Of a DNA stretch of 64,000 nt, positions 43,607 to 53,105 are shown piece by piece (the stretch's first letter is position 1; every line of letters begins with the position of its first letter). The notes beneath the pieces were generated by a model that was not told the origin of the DNA, did not search any database, and saw only the letters and a program-made list of their open reading frames with translations. The translations under genes and the position numbers were made by a program. This DNA comes from Pokkaliibacter sp046614695 (GTDB lineage Bacteria > Pseudomonadota > Gammaproteobacteria > Pseudomonadales > Balneatricaceae), in contig NZ_JBKKHQ010000013.1 in NCBI RefSeq assembly GCF_046614695.1, forward strand, positions 124,001-188,000. The letters run 5' to 3'.

Positions 43607-44683
43607 GTGTCGCCCCTACCCGCCCCCTGGCTATCTCGTCTCGATAAGCGCCTGCAATGGCCGCTGCTGATTCTCTGCGCCGGCGCTGCTGGCTCCCTGC
43701 TGGGTCACCTGGCGATGCCTGCGGCCCACTTTCTTGGCCCTATGCTGATTGCGATCACCTTTGGCGTAGCCGGTGCGACCATTCGTCTGCCGCGAATCGG
43801 CTTTCGTCTGGGTCAGGGCTGTGTGGGCGTGATGGTGGCCCATGCCATGACGCTGGCTGTGTTCCAGACACTGATTGCCAACTGGCCGGCGATGCTTGCA
43901 GCCACCATGATGACCGTTATTTTCAGCGCGCTGGTGGGCTCGATTCTGGTGCGCTACAGCCGCCTGCCCGGCAGTACTGCAGTGTGGGGCACCAGTCCGG
44001 GCGCCGCTGCCGCCATGACGGCGATGGCTGAAGACTACGGCGCCGATCCCCGTATTGTGGCAACCATGCAATATGTTCGCGTGGTCTGTGTGGTGGTCAC
44101 GGCTTCTTTGGTCAGCCGCTGGCTGAGCGATTATCACGGCGTTGCTGCTACTCCTCAGGACAGCTTCTCCCTGAGTGACATGCACTTCTGGCCCTTTGCC
44201 ATCAGCCTCGCCATCGTCATTGTCGGCGTGGGGATCAGCGGCAGGATTCCAGCGGGCGCCCTGCTGGTGCCCCTGATGATTGCCACCGCGTTACAGCTGA
44301 GCGGCGTGCTTGAGGTCTATTTGCCGGACTGGTTGCTGGTCATCGCCTACGGCATGCTCGGCACCTATGTCGGTCTTCGTTTTGACCGCCAGACCGTGCG
44401 TATGGTCGTCGCCAGCGTGCCGGTGATGATCACCAGTGCCATGGTGCTGATTGCCCTTTGTGCGATTTCCGCCTGGTTTCTGGCGAGCTTCCTGCACACC
44501 GACTTTATCTCGGCCTTCCTTGCCACCAGCCCCGGCGGTTTGGACTCCCTCGCGATTATCGCGGTGGATATCAAGGCCGATGCCGGTCTGGTACTGGCAC
44601 TGCAGACATTGCGCCTGTTCTTTGTGATTCTGACCGGTCCCTGGCTCGCGAAGAAAATGCTGCGCCTGGTGCGCACTGCCTAA
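43607..44683 (+). CDS. AbrB-family membrane protein (PF05145-type)
   Basis: 358 residues with about ten helices arranged as an internal duplication: GHLAMPAAHFLGPMLIAITF in the first half resembles the GRIPAGALLVPLMIATALQL stretch of the second. Family members (formerly named ammonia monooxygenase-like or AbrB) are putative transporters of unknown substrate. GTG 43607 with CGGAG 6 bases upstream is preferred over an in-frame start at 43523, which would add a charged non-membrane tail. Follows the GntR gene in the same direction. Confidence 0.82.
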   Translation: MSPLPAPWLSRLDKRLQWPLLILCAGAAGSLLGHLAMPAAHFLGPMLIAITFGVAGATIRLPRIGFRLGQGCVGVMVAHAMTLAVFQTLIANWPAMLAATMMTVIFSALVGSILVRYSRLPGSTAVWGTSPGAAAAMTAMAEDYGADPRIVATMQYVRVVCVVVTASLVSRWLSDYHGVAATPQDSFSLSDMHFWPFAISLAIVIVGVGISGRIPAGALLVPLMIATALQLSGVLEVYLPDWLLVIAYGMLGTYVGLRFDRQTVRMVVASVPVMITSAMVLIALCAISAWFLASFLHTDFISAFLATSPGGLDSLAIIAVDIKADAGLVLALQTLRLFFVILTGPWLAKKMLRLVRTA

Positions 44684-45200
44684 GGCCAGGAAAGCAGGAA
44701 CTGCCTGAGCCGCGCACTCTGGCAGTTCGCCATTCTTATCACCTCCCTGATTCCCGGCCACTTCACCCCGCTTTCACCCCCTCAAAACCAGAAACATTTT
44801 TGCTTTCATCGCCTTGTTTGCCGCCATGCCTCATCCCATAAACACATCTGATCTCTCGGAAACAGCGCGGATCAAGCAACAACACCCAGCCATGTGAGCC
44901 GAAATACGCTAAACAGCGTACAAGGCCATAGCATTCTGATCGCAGCAGATCAGCAGACAGGATGAGCAAAGGGGTTTGTTGCACGGAACAGATGTGTACG
45001 GAACATTCAAACGGGATTGTTTTGTGGACGTCACCAATCCTCTGTGTTTCCCTGAAATAACGTTTCTATTCGGACGCAATGAACGCGGCGGTGCCAGGTA
45101 GTGGTATCGCGGCAGCACCGGCCAAGACGCTGTCGGTGCAATGTGGCAACCCGAGAGATGCTGTCCCCAAAGAAGTTTCACTGACATTAAAGGATGAGTT
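44684..45200 (+). promoter_or_regulatory. 517-bp region before the osmF-like operon
   Basis: No convincing gene. A hairpin GAACTGCC (44698-44705) / GGCAGTTC (44721-44728) follows the AbrB-family gene and may be its weak terminator. Two perfect 6-bp palindromes lie 32 bp apart centre to centre: TACGCT-AAAC-AGCGTA (44905-44920) and CTGATC-GCAGCA-GATCAG (44936-44953). They are candidate operator sites but lie about 250 bases before the first gene. Confidence 0.4.
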
Positions 45201-46181
45201 ATGGCTTCCCAAGGTGCTTTCACTGCCACAGTGGCAAAACTGATTTCCCGCCGTCGTGCCCTGCGCACGCTGGCTGCCGGCGCGCTCTTGGGCTTGGGCG
45301 TTGCCGCGCTTCCCTCCTTTGCTTCCGCTGCCGATAAAGAGCCGGTCGTGGTTGCCTCCAAAATTGATGGCGAAGGCGCGCTGCTGGGTAACATCCTGCT
45401 GCTGATGTTTGAAAAAGGCGGCATTCCGACCGTGAACAAGGTACAGATGGGTGCCACCAAAGTGGTTCGGGAAGCCCTGCTGGCCGGTGAAATCGGCATT
45501 TATCCTGAATACACCGGAAACGGTGCTTTTATGCTGAGCGATGTCGGCAACCCCGCCTGGAAAAACTGGGAGCAGGGTTACGAGCGCGTCAAAAAACTTG
45601 ATGCCGAGAAAAACCATCTGGTCTGGCTGGAACCCGCCCCAGCCAACAACACCTGGGCCATTGCCGTGCGCAATGACCTGGCCGAGAAGTACAAACTCAG
45701 CTCTCTGAAGGATCTGGGTCCGGCACTTAAAGACGGCATGCCTTTCAAAATTGCCGCCGGTGCCGAATTCGTTGAGCGTGAGGATGCGCTGCCCAGTTTC
45801 GAAAAAACCTACAGCTTTGACCTGAATCAGGACCAGATCCTGTCCTTCCCCGGCAATAACACTGCCGTGTTCCTGAAAGCCGCCGCCGAGCAAAACTCAG
45901 GGGTAAATGCTGCTGTGGTCTACGGCACCGATGGCGCAGTAGCGTCTCTGGGTCTCACGGTACTGAACGACCCGGAAGGAGCGCAGCCGGTGTATGCGCC
46001 AGCGCCTGTGGTGCGTGAAGCGGTGCTGAAAGCCTATCCACAGATTCCTGAACTGCTGAATCCGGTATTTAAAACCCTGGATACCAAAACCCTTCAGGAG
46101 CTGAACGGCGAAGTGGCCATCAACGGAATGGACCCCAAAGTCGTCGCACGTGATTACCTGAAAGCTCAGGGTTTCCTGTAA
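45201..46181 (+). CDS. osmF: Glycine-betaine/choline-type ABC substrate-binding protein (OsmF/YehZ-like)
   Basis: 326 residues. The signal peptide runs to about Ala45; its n-region reads SRRRALRTLAAG, which resembles a twin-arginine signal although a Sec route is equally possible. The mature part is of the OpuAC/ProX type, starting VVVASKIDGEGALLGNILL, followed by EIGIYPEYTGNGAFML, typical of YehZ/OpuC quaternary-amine binders. Gene order (binding protein, large permease, ATPase, small permease) is identical to E. coli yehZ-yehY-yehX-yehW. AAGGA lies 7 bases before ATG. Confidence 0.88.
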   Translation: MASQGAFTATVAKLISRRRALRTLAAGALLGLGVAALPSFASAADKEPVVVASKIDGEGALLGNILLLMFEKGGIPTVNKVQMGATKVVREALLAGEIGIYPEYTGNGAFMLSDVGNPAWKNWEQGYERVKKLDAEKNHLVWLEPAPANNTWAIAVRNDLAEKYKLSSLKDLGPALKDGMPFKIAAGAEFVEREDALPSFEKTYSFDLNQDQILSFPGNNTAVFLKAAAEQNSGVNAAVVYGTDGAVASLGLTVLNDPEGAQPVYAPAPVVREAVLKAYPQIPELLNPVFKTLDTKTLQELNGEVAINGMDPKVVARDYLKAQGFL

Positions 46182-46193
46182 CGCCTACAGGCG

Positions 46194-46230
46194 GGCAAGT
46201 CGCTCAGTGACTGAATCTGGGCGACTTGCC
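46194..46230 (+). promoter_or_regulatory. Intraoperonic hairpin between osmF and yehY
   Basis: Perfect 10-bp inverted repeat GGCAAGTCGC (46194-46203) / GCGACTTGCC (46221-46230) with a 17-base loop and no T run, immediately after the binding-protein stop. Such hairpins often protect the 3' end of the upstream message and raise binding-protein levels over permease levels. Confidence 0.6.
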
Positions 46231-46259
46231 GAGGTAGCCGCGCGCCGAGGATCACGTCG

Positions 46260-47459
46260 TTGAAAATCGCTCACCCCGTTCAGCCCACCCTGTGGCTGGC
46301 TATTCTGGTGTTGGGAAGCATCATGCCTCTGATGGGCGTGGCTCCTAACCGTATTCTGACGCCCAAGGGCGAATACCTCCTTTCCCTGCTTGACCGGCCA
46401 CTGGTGCTGCTGCCGCTCTTTAGCATTGTGCTGATGCTGCCGCTCTTTATCGGCCAGAACGCCCTGCGTGCCCGGCAAGTGCTGCTGGTGCTGCTGTGCT
46501 GGGTCGCCTTTACCAGTCTGGCGCTGTTTGCCGGTCGCTTTGCCAGTGAATCGCTGGTCGATAACAAATATGCTCGCGTCTCCTTTGGCGGTGGTTTCTG
46601 GGCAGTCGCCCTGTTGTTATGGTTACTGGCGATGGATGCGCTGCAACGCCTGTTCAGTCAGAGCTGGCAACGCGCCGTACTGGCACTGCTGTTCCTCTGC
46701 CCGCTGATCGGTCTAGTCAGCGCTGACCGCTTCCATGACCTGTCACTGCTGATTGAATATCGCTCCAATCAGGAAGCCTTCGACAATGCCCTGGGCGAGC
46801 ATCTGACCATTGTCGGCCTGACCCTGGCGCTGACGCTGGTGATGGGTCTGGCACTTGGCATTTTCAGTTACCGCCATCCGCGCTTTGGCCGTCCCTGCCT
46901 GAACCTGCTGAGTATTCTGCAAACCATTCCCTCCATTGCCCTGTTTGGCCTGCTGCTCGCGCCCCTGTCTGCACTGGCCAAGCAACTGCCCTGGCTTTCG
47001 GCTCTGGGTATCAGTGGTATCGGCATGGCGCCTGCGGTCATTGCCCTGTTGCTCTACTCCCTGCTGCCAATGGTGCGCGCCACGGTGACGGGTCTGGCAC
47101 AGGTGCCTGCCCCCTTGCTCGAGGCTGCACGCGGTATGGGCATGACAGAACGCCAGAGCCTCTGGCAGGTGCAGCTCAGGCTCGCCTTGCCGGTGATTCT
47201 TTCCGGCCTTCGCGTGACCACCGTGCAGGCTATCGGCCTGACCATGGTGGCGGCGCTGATTGGCGCGGGAGGCTTTGGCTCGCTGATGTTCCGGGGCCTT
47301 TCGGCCAGCGCGCTGGACCTGATCCTGCTGGGCGTCATCCCCGTCGTCGCACTGGCGGCCCTCGCCGATACGCTCTTTAAAGTGCTGGTGCAGTTCACCC
47401 AGCCAGATACCCGTTCCACCTCGACAGACAACCTGCCCGCCGGGGGAGAAACCGCATGA
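46260..47459 (+). CDS. yehY: Osmolyte ABC transporter permease, long form (YehY-like)
   Basis: 399 residues: four extra N-terminal helices (about 1-175) before the binding-protein-dependent transport domain (about 185-385) whose EAARGMGMTERQSLWQVQLRLALP is the EAA coupling motif contacting the ATPase. This long form matches YehY of E. coli. Start is TTG 46260, with CGAGG 9 bases upstream; no better start is available. The stop overlaps the ATPase gene by 4 bases. Confidence 0.88.
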   Translation: MKIAHPVQPTLWLAILVLGSIMPLMGVAPNRILTPKGEYLLSLLDRPLVLLPLFSIVLMLPLFIGQNALRARQVLLVLLCWVAFTSLALFAGRFASESLVDNKYARVSFGGGFWAVALLLWLLAMDALQRLFSQSWQRAVLALLFLCPLIGLVSADRFHDLSLLIEYRSNQEAFDNALGEHLTIVGLTLALTLVMGLALGIFSYRHPRFGRPCLNLLSILQTIPSIALFGLLLAPLSALAKQLPWLSALGISGIGMAPAVIALLLYSLLPMVRATVTGLAQVPAPLLEAARGMGMTERQSLWQVQLRLALPVILSGLRVTTVQAIGLTMVAALIGAGGFGSLMFRGLSASALDLILLGVIPVVALAALADTLFKVLVQFTQPDTRSTSTDNLPAGGETA

Positions 47460-48424
47460 TCCGCTTTGAGAACATCACCAAGCGCTACAACGGGCGTGCC
47501 GTGATCGAAAACCTGTCGCTGGAGCTGGAGCGCGGCAAGATCACCGTGATTATCGGCTCCTCGGGTTCCGGTAAGTCGACGACCCTGAAAATGATCAACC
47601 GGCTCGAAGGCCACGATGCCGGGCGTATCCTCTTTGATGGCGAGGAAATCGCCAGCTTCAAACCGGAGGAGCTGCGCCGCCGCATGGGCTACGCCATCCA
47701 GTCCAACGGCCTGTTTCCGCACTGGACGGTCGCTGAGAACATCGCCACGGTGCCTCGCCTGTTGAAGTGGTCATCCTCGCGCATCAAGGAGCGCGTCGAT
47801 GAGCTGCTGACAGTGCTGGATCTGAACCCGGCGCAGTTTCGGGACCGACTGCCGCACCAGCTCTCCGGCGGTCAGCAGCAGCGCGTCGGTGTTGCCCGCG
47901 CCATGGCCGCCGACCCGGAAATTCTGCTGATGGATGAGCCTTTCGGCGCGCTGGACCCTGTCACCCGCGCCAGTATGCAGGAAGAAGTGCGCCGCATTCA
48001 TGCCCGCTACGGCAAAACCATTCTGGTGATCACCCATGATATTGATGAGGCGCTGTATCTGGCCGATCACCTGATCCTGATGGACAAGGGCGCCATTGTG
48101 CAGCAAGGCTCGCCACGGGAGATTCTGCATCGCCCTGCCAATGATTTTGTCCGCGACTTTATTGGCCGCAGCGATATTGGCCTGAAAATGCTGTCGCTGG
48201 ACCGGGTAAAACCTTATGTCCGAGCCAATGAAGCCGCTGCCAGCGCGCCGGTCATCGCGGCCAATGCCAGCCTCAAGGAAGCGCTGTCCCGTTTTGTGGT
48301 TGAACAGGTGGACGTGCTGCGCGTGGAGGATGCTGATCAACAGCCCGTGGGAGCGCTGCACTTTACGGATCTGCTGAAAGTCGCAGCGCTGCAGGAGTCA
48401 GGAGCTGCCCATGACGCCCGCTGA
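47456..48424 (+). CDS. yehX: Osmolyte ABC transporter ATPase (YehX/OpuCA-like)
   Basis: 322 residues. Walker A GSSGSGKSTT (about residues 36-45), Q-loop, signature LSGGQQQRVGVARAM, Walker B EILLMDEPFGALDP and the H-loop histidine in VITHDIDEA are all present. The C-terminal part (about 235-322) is a short CBS-like or regulatory extension as in OpuCA/ProV, which sense ionic strength in some homologs. Overlaps both neighbours (4 bp and 14 bp). Confidence 0.93.
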   Translation: MIRFENITKRYNGRAVIENLSLELERGKITVIIGSSGSGKSTTLKMINRLEGHDAGRILFDGEEIASFKPEELRRRMGYAIQSNGLFPHWTVAENIATVPRLLKWSSSRIKERVDELLTVLDLNPAQFRDRLPHQLSGGQQQRVGVARAMAADPEILLMDEPFGALDPVTRASMQEEVRRIHARYGKTILVITHDIDEALYLADHLILMDKGAIVQQGSPREILHRPANDFVRDFIGRSDIGLKMLSLDRVKPYVRANEAAASAPVIAANASLKEALSRFVVEQVDVLRVEDADQQPVGALHFTDLLKVAALQESGAAHDAR

Positions 48425-49187
48425 TACCCGGCCGGGTTCTCTGCTGCCACTGATCATCAGCGTCGTACTGCTGCTGGCCTTCACCTTCGGCATGAATGCG
48501 CTGGCGCCACTCTTCAGCGCCGGCTTTCCGCAGCTCGACCGCCCGGTTTATACCCAGGCGAGCTTCGCCAGTTTGCTCTGGTCGCACCTGCTACTGGTCG
48601 GCGGCTCGAGCCTGATTGCGATTGCCGTGGGCGTGAGTCTCGGAGTCTTTGTGACGCGCCGTGCCGGCAGTGATTTTCGCCCGACGGTGGAAACCCTGGT
48701 GGCGATGGGCCAGACCTTTCCTCCCGTGGCGGTGCTGGCCGTGGCGGCGCCATTGATCGGCATGGGTTCGACACCAGCACTGATCGCTCTGGTGCTGTAC
48801 GGTTTGCTGCCGATCGTTCAGGGCACCATTGCCGGGCTCACGACCGTTCAGCCTTCAGTGTTGGAAGCCGCCAAAGGGCTGGGGATGACACCGCTACAAC
48901 GGCTCCGGAAGATTGAGATGCCACTGGCACTGCCGGTGATTCTCTCCGGTGTGCGTACCTCAGTGACCATCAATATTGGTACTGCAGCTATTGCCTCGTC
49001 GGTGGGAGCCCAAACCCTGGGCACGCCGATTATCATTGGTCTGTCCGGCTTTAATACCGCCTACGTGATTCAGGGCGCCATCGTGGTGGGGTTATTGGCC
49101 ATCGCCGTGGATCTGGCTTTCGAGCAACTGCAGCGTCGTTATGCCCGCACCCTGCAGGATGACGATCCCAGTCGCAGCGAGCCTTGA
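48411..49187 (+). CDS. yehW: Osmolyte ABC transporter permease, short form (YehW-like)
   Basis: 258 residues with about six helices; EAAKGLGMTPLQRLRKIEMPLALP is the ATPase-coupling EAA motif, and the GTAAIASSVGAQTLGTPI loop is typical of OpuCB/YehW permeases. Pairs with YehY to form the membrane pore. GCAGGAGTCAGGAG precedes ATG. Convergent with tadG, 28 bp away. Confidence 0.92.
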   Translation: MTPADTRPGSLLPLIISVVLLLAFTFGMNALAPLFSAGFPQLDRPVYTQASFASLLWSHLLLVGGSSLIAIAVGVSLGVFVTRRAGSDFRPTVETLVAMGQTFPPVAVLAVAAPLIGMGSTPALIALVLYGLLPIVQGTIAGLTTVQPSVLEAAKGLGMTPLQRLRKIEMPLALPVILSGVRTSVTINIGTAAIASSVGAQTLGTPIIIGLSGFNTAYVIQGAIVVGLLAIAVDLAFEQLQRRYARTLQDDDPSRSEP

Positions 49188-49215
49188 ACAGTGAGGCTTT
49201 GCCGGTGGGTCAGCC

Positions 49216-50931
49216 TTACTGAATCAGCCCGCCCTGATCCACATCGACCGAAAGAATGGTCAGATCCGCATAGCTGGTGCTAATGCCCAGAACGCCCAGC
49301 AACGGGTCGACAATACCGCTGACCAGCGAGCCGATCAGCGTCCCGACCAGCGGCAGCAGCCCACTGGTCAGGGTCGATACCACGCTGGATATCACCGAAC
49401 TTAAGAGTCCCGATCCCAGCAAATCCACCGACAACTCCAGGTCCAGCGTGCTCAGGGCGCCGCTGATGGAGTCTCCCAATGGCGCTGTGATCCGCTCGGT
49501 GTAAGGCAATGGCTGGTTCATCAGGGTAAGCGTGCCTTCCACAGGATCAGCGGGAGTGACATCGACATCCGCGGAAATATTCACCTCAATCGGCACGCTC
49601 ACTCCCAAAGCAGAGAGTGCTGTTGCGCTAATGCTGACCGGTTGAGTAGGGTCATCACCGTCACCAATACTGACCGTCGCCAGCGAAGGCTGTACCGAAA
49701 AATCCATGTCGATACCCGAGGCCAGGGTACAGCCATCCACATCCAGCAGTTGCGCCGTGGCAGCACCGGCTTCCACATGCACGCCAATGGAGCTGGCATT
49801 CAGGCTGACAATACCGAGGTTAAGTCCGCCCGGCAGCAGCGTCGCCTTCACCGTCGTGTTTACCTGCGCGGTTTTTACCGTGGTGGCGAACTCATCTCCC
49901 GCGCGGGCCGGATAATAGCCAATCTTGTACTGGGGCGGCTCGATCACATCCATCACCACTTCCACGCCGACCAGACCCAGATCCACACCCAGCCCCGTCA
50001 GGCTGATGGCATTGCTCTGATTGGCTGCCAGCAGGGTCGCCAGCAGCAAGTCAAACGCATTGATATCCGTTTCCAGCACCGCCCTTGCCAGCGCGTCGGC
50101 AGGCTCACCGGCCTGGGTTGAGAGGGAAATGATATCGCCAAGAGCCAGATCCAGATCTCCCAGCGAGCCGCTGGCCACCACCTGATTAAGAAGGCTCACG
50201 GCGACGGCATTTTCATCATTACTGCCGAGCACATTGATCATGGCATCGGCCAGATCGAGCGCAGAGATATTGGTGCTGAGGATGCTATCAATATTGGCCA
50301 GGCTCAGATCGACACCGGTGTTATCACCCAACACGCCGAGTAACTGGCCTAGATTAACGCCGGTATCGACCAGTCCATCGTAGGACAGCAGGCTGAGATT
50401 GCCGCCAATAAGACCACTGAGCAGCGAGTTGGTCAGGTCGGCATCGAGCACACCGGAGCCCAGGCTGTAGCTGATACCGAGGCGCTTTTGCACCGTCGAA
50501 TTCGCGGTGAGCTGGATATCATCGCCGATCAGCCCTCCCGCCAGCAGGCTGGCTGGCAGGGTGCGCGTCAGCGAGACACGTGCCGCCGACTGATCCATGG
50601 TGCTGGTGGTATCCAGCAGCCAGTGATTGTTATCGATATAAGCACTGCCATAGGCAAAGGTGGCGGTGCCATCAAAGCCATTGGCGGCGAGGTTATTGCG
50701 GGCTTTTTGCTCCAGCGCCGCGCGGTTATTGATGCCATCGATATAGCAAATGGAACGCGACATGGACAGGGCCGCGAGATCAGCCTGGGTCTGTAACTGT
50801 CGCTTGGCAAAGTAGAGCCGGCCGGTATCAATCGCCAGCGCCGCCAGCAATAACAGGCTGAGCAGCATCAGCACCATGGAGATACCGATGGCCCCGCGCT
50901 GCCGGGAAAGGAACGGCCGTTGCCGGTTCAT
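49216..50931 (-). CDS. tadG: Tad pilus-associated pseudopilin-like protein TadG
   Basis: 571 residues: a basic N-terminus followed by a single hydrophobic helix (about 13-35, GAIGISMVLMLLSLLLLAALAIDTGRLYF region) and a conserved RQLQTQADLAALS segment, the mark of TadG/TadE-type proteins (TadE-like prepilin fold). The rest is a long, low-complexity extracellular part rich in Leu, Asp, Ser and Gly with VGTLIGSLVSG-like repeats in its last 80 residues. TadG is thought to be processed or to act in pilus assembly at the cell surface. Last gene of the locus. Confidence 0.85.
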   Translation of the reverse strand: MNRQRPFLSRQRGAIGISMVLMLLSLLLLAALAIDTGRLYFAKRQLQTQADLAALSMSRSICYIDGINNRAALEQKARNNLAANGFDGTATFAYGSAYIDNNHWLLDTTSTMDQSAARVSLTRTLPASLLAGGLIGDDIQLTANSTVQKRLGISYSLGSGVLDADLTNSLLSGLIGGNLSLLSYDGLVDTGVNLGQLLGVLGDNTGVDLSLANIDSILSTNISALDLADAMINVLGSNDENAVAVSLLNQVVASGSLGDLDLALGDIISLSTQAGEPADALARAVLETDINAFDLLLATLLAANQSNAISLTGLGVDLGLVGVEVVMDVIEPPQYKIGYYPARAGDEFATTVKTAQVNTTVKATLLPGGLNLGIVSLNASSIGVHVEAGAATAQLLDVDGCTLASGIDMDFSVQPSLATVSIGDGDDPTQPVSISATALSALGVSVPIEVNISADVDVTPADPVEGTLTLMNQPLPYTERITAPLGDSISGALSTLDLELSVDLLGSGLLSSVISSVVSTLTSGLLPLVGTLIGSLVSGIVDPLLGVLGISTSYADLTILSVDVDQGGLIQ

Positions 50932-50937
50932 GCTGGC

Positions 50938-51324
50938 CTAGTCAGACCCGAAGGTCTTTTCGATGTAGGTATCCGGAATCGGCAGCGCAAAGCTGTCCTC
51001 CATGCGCTTCTTGGCCTGAGTGGCGGCTTCCGGTGTTAGCTGATCCTGATAGTCACTGGCCATGGAGCCCTGACGCTGGAGTTGCAGCCAGTAGCGGGTT
51101 TGGCTGCCCATGGGCTGCACTGTCGACGATGGGGTCTGGCCCATTGCCTGCCCATTATCAAGCTGCGCCGTCATGGGGGTGCGTTCACGGGTACTGTTCA
51201 TGGCGCTGGCATCATTGCCAGCGGCAACGCTTGCTGTACTGAACAGGCCCAACAGGCTCAGAGCCAGCGCACCGGTTATACCTCTGGCGTATCGCTGCCG
51301 CTGGGTCACTTCTGACTGTTTCAT
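50938..51324 (-). CDS. DUF3613-like small exported protein of the Tad locus
   Basis: 128 residues with a signal peptide (ALALSLLGLFSTASVAA) and a C-terminal block GSQTRYWLQLQRQGSMAS...AAAT...RMEDSF, resembling the DUF3613 family that I associate with Tad operons. ATG 51324 with GAGGAC upstream replaces an earlier in-frame start at 51363. Sits between tadD and tadG; probably an accessory periplasmic component. Family match is from memory. Confidence 0.6.
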   Translation of the reverse strand: MKQSEVTQRQRYARGITGALALSLLGLFSTASVAAGNDASAMNSTRERTPMTAQLDNGQAMGQTPSSTVQPMGSQTRYWLQLQRQGSMASDYQDQLTPEAATQAKKRMEDSFALPIPDTYIEKTFGSD

Positions 51325-51370
51325 GATCGTTGTCCTCCCCACCCGTTGTGGGCATGGCGCCACTGTGGCC

Positions 51371-52123
51371 TCAACCGCCCTGGGTATTCATGGAAACACG
51401 CAGCGGCCGGAAGCGGTGGATCGCCTGCAGCATTGCGCTGCGATCCTCGGCGTTGTAATCAAAACGTTGCGCCAATGCACGAGCACCGGCGTCATCCTGT
51501 TGCTTCAGCAGCAAGAACCAGAGATTGCGCGCCGCTTCCCGGTGGTTGTTATCCAGCTCCAGCGCCGTCATCAACTGGCCCCGGGCAGCCGCATCCTGAC
51601 CGGTCATCAGCAGCAGGAAACCGTAATCGTTGCGAAGATCCGCATCGGTCGGCAGCAGGCCGATGGCCTGATTCATCTGGCTCAGTGCCTGCGACACCTG
51701 ACCTTTCCAGGCATCGACCAGACCCATGCCGTACAGCGCCTGCCCCTTGAGACAGGTCGAAGCCAGCCCCTCATACAGCGTGCCCGCCTCATCAAACTGG
51801 CCAAGCTTGCGCAGCAGGTTCGCCCGCACCAGCTGATAGGTCGGGATCTGCGTTTTCAGGGAATTCAGTCCGGCCAGCGCGGCATAGAGTCGGCCTTCGC
51901 GCTGCTGTTGCCGGGCGATGGAAAGCTTAAGCCCCAGAGCCGGGTCAATCGCTTCACCACACAGACCGAGCGACTGCGCCTTGGGTGTCGGGTTCTGCTG
52001 CTCGGCAATCTCTGCCCGATCCGGCGGCGTCCAGCCCTGCGCCTGCTCGGGCTGACCATTCCAGCAACCGGCCAGTAACAGCGTCAGTGCCGACAACGTC
52101 GCAATCCGATGCCACTGCATCAT
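51371..52123 (-). CDS. tadD: Tad pilus TPR lipoprotein TadD
   Basis: 250 residues. Lipoprotein signal (LLLAGCWNG, Cys at about 19) and tetratricopeptide-type repeats between about residues 60 and 225 (LKTQIPTYQLVRANLLRKLG, ALYGMGLVDAWKGQVSQALS). TadD helps the secretin assemble. ATG 52123 with AGGAGG 6 bases upstream is chosen over an upstream in-frame start at 52156. Confidence 0.88.
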   Translation of the reverse strand: MMQWHRIATLSALTLLLAGCWNGQPEQAQGWTPPDRAEIAEQQNPTPKAQSLGLCGEAIDPALGLKLSIARQQQREGRLYAALAGLNSLKTQIPTYQLVRANLLRKLGQFDEAGTLYEGLASTCLKGQALYGMGLVDAWKGQVSQALSQMNQAIGLLPTDADLRNDYGFLLLMTGQDAAARGQLMTALELDNNHREAARNLWFLLLKQQDDAGARALAQRFDYNAEDRSAMLQAIHRFRPLRVSMNTQGG

Positions 52124-52165
52124 GGGAGAACCTCCTGATGTTGAGCGATAGCGCATGTCATAAGC

Positions 52166-53071
52166 CTAGGTGCCCATTTGCCCGAGCGCCCGAACCAGCG
52201 CCAGAAAACCCGGACCGGCCAGCACAATCAGCAAGGCCGGCAGCAGGCAGACCATCATCACCGCTGACATGCGCCCCGAGAGTTTACTGACTCGCTCCTG
52301 CAGCTCAGTGCGGCGCCGGTCAATCAGCAAATCATACAAATCCAGCAGATGCTGGCTCATACTGCCGCCGGTTTCCGACACCTGCACCAGCAGCATCAGA
52401 AAGTCCTGAAAGCCCTCGGCATCAATCAGCCAGAACACATCACCAATAGCCTCATCGCGGCTTTTACCGTTATCAATCTTGGACAGAATGGCCTGCAATT
52501 CGAGGCACACTTCCGGCGCCAGCGTCTGCAGCTCACGGGTGAGAATGCGCAGCATACTTTCCAGCGAAATGCCCACATCCCAGAGAATGCGGATCATCTG
52601 CAGCACCAGCAGCATCTCTTCCTCGATGCGGAACATGCGGTTTTTCACCCGCTGACGCAGCCAAACCAGCATGAGGTACGGCGTGGCCGCCACCGACAAC
52701 ACCACCAGCAAGGTTTCCTGCCGTGGAGTCAGATGAGTGAGCGTCACCGTCGCCACCGCACCACCGATGGTGCACAGCCAGATCAGCCCCAGCCAGCCCA
52801 GATAGATCACCTGTTGGCGGTTACTGATCTTGCCGGTACGGCGAAGCAGCAGGCCTAATTCTGCGAATATCTCCCGGCGACGGCTGGTACGCCGCCACAT
52901 GGACTTACCATGATCCATCAGGCGGTTACGGATCACCTTCTGCACTGAGCGCTGCAGCCGCTGCTCGACCTGTTTGCGCTGACGCTGACGGTGGGCCAGC
53001 AGCAAAAGCCCGCCACAACCGGCCACCAGTACCAGACTGATCAGCATGAGCCATGCCTGATTCACTAACAT
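52166..53071 (-). CDS. tadC: Tad pilus inner-membrane platform protein TadC
   Basis: 301 residues with the T2SF (GspF-like) domain (about 140-270) and hydrophobic segments near residues 5-22, 83-103, 108-124 and the C-terminus. Works with TadB as the membrane platform driven by TadA/CpaF. ATG 53071 with GGGAG 9 bases upstream; an in-frame start at 53146 is rejected because it would add 25 basic residues overlapping tadB. Confidence 0.9.
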   Translation of the reverse strand: MLVNQAWLMLISLVLVAGCGGLLLLAHRQRQRKQVEQRLQRSVQKVIRNRLMDHGKSMWRRTSRRREIFAELGLLLRRTGKISNRQQVIYLGWLGLIWLCTIGGAVATVTLTHLTPRQETLLVVLSVAATPYLMLVWLRQRVKNRMFRIEEEMLLVLQMIRILWDVGISLESMLRILTRELQTLAPEVCLELQAILSKIDNGKSRDEAIGDVFWLIDAEGFQDFLMLLVQVSETGGSMSQHLLDLYDLLIDRRRTELQERVSKLSGRMSAVMMVCLLPALLIVLAGPGFLALVRALGQMGT

Positions 53072-53105
53072 TGCCCGGCTCCCGCCATCACCCGATCTCC
53101 TCTGC

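Noticed and set aside
44763..44984. 73-codon frame on the - strand in the region before the osmF-like gene
   Set aside because: No ribosome-binding site, odd composition, and no family resemblance.
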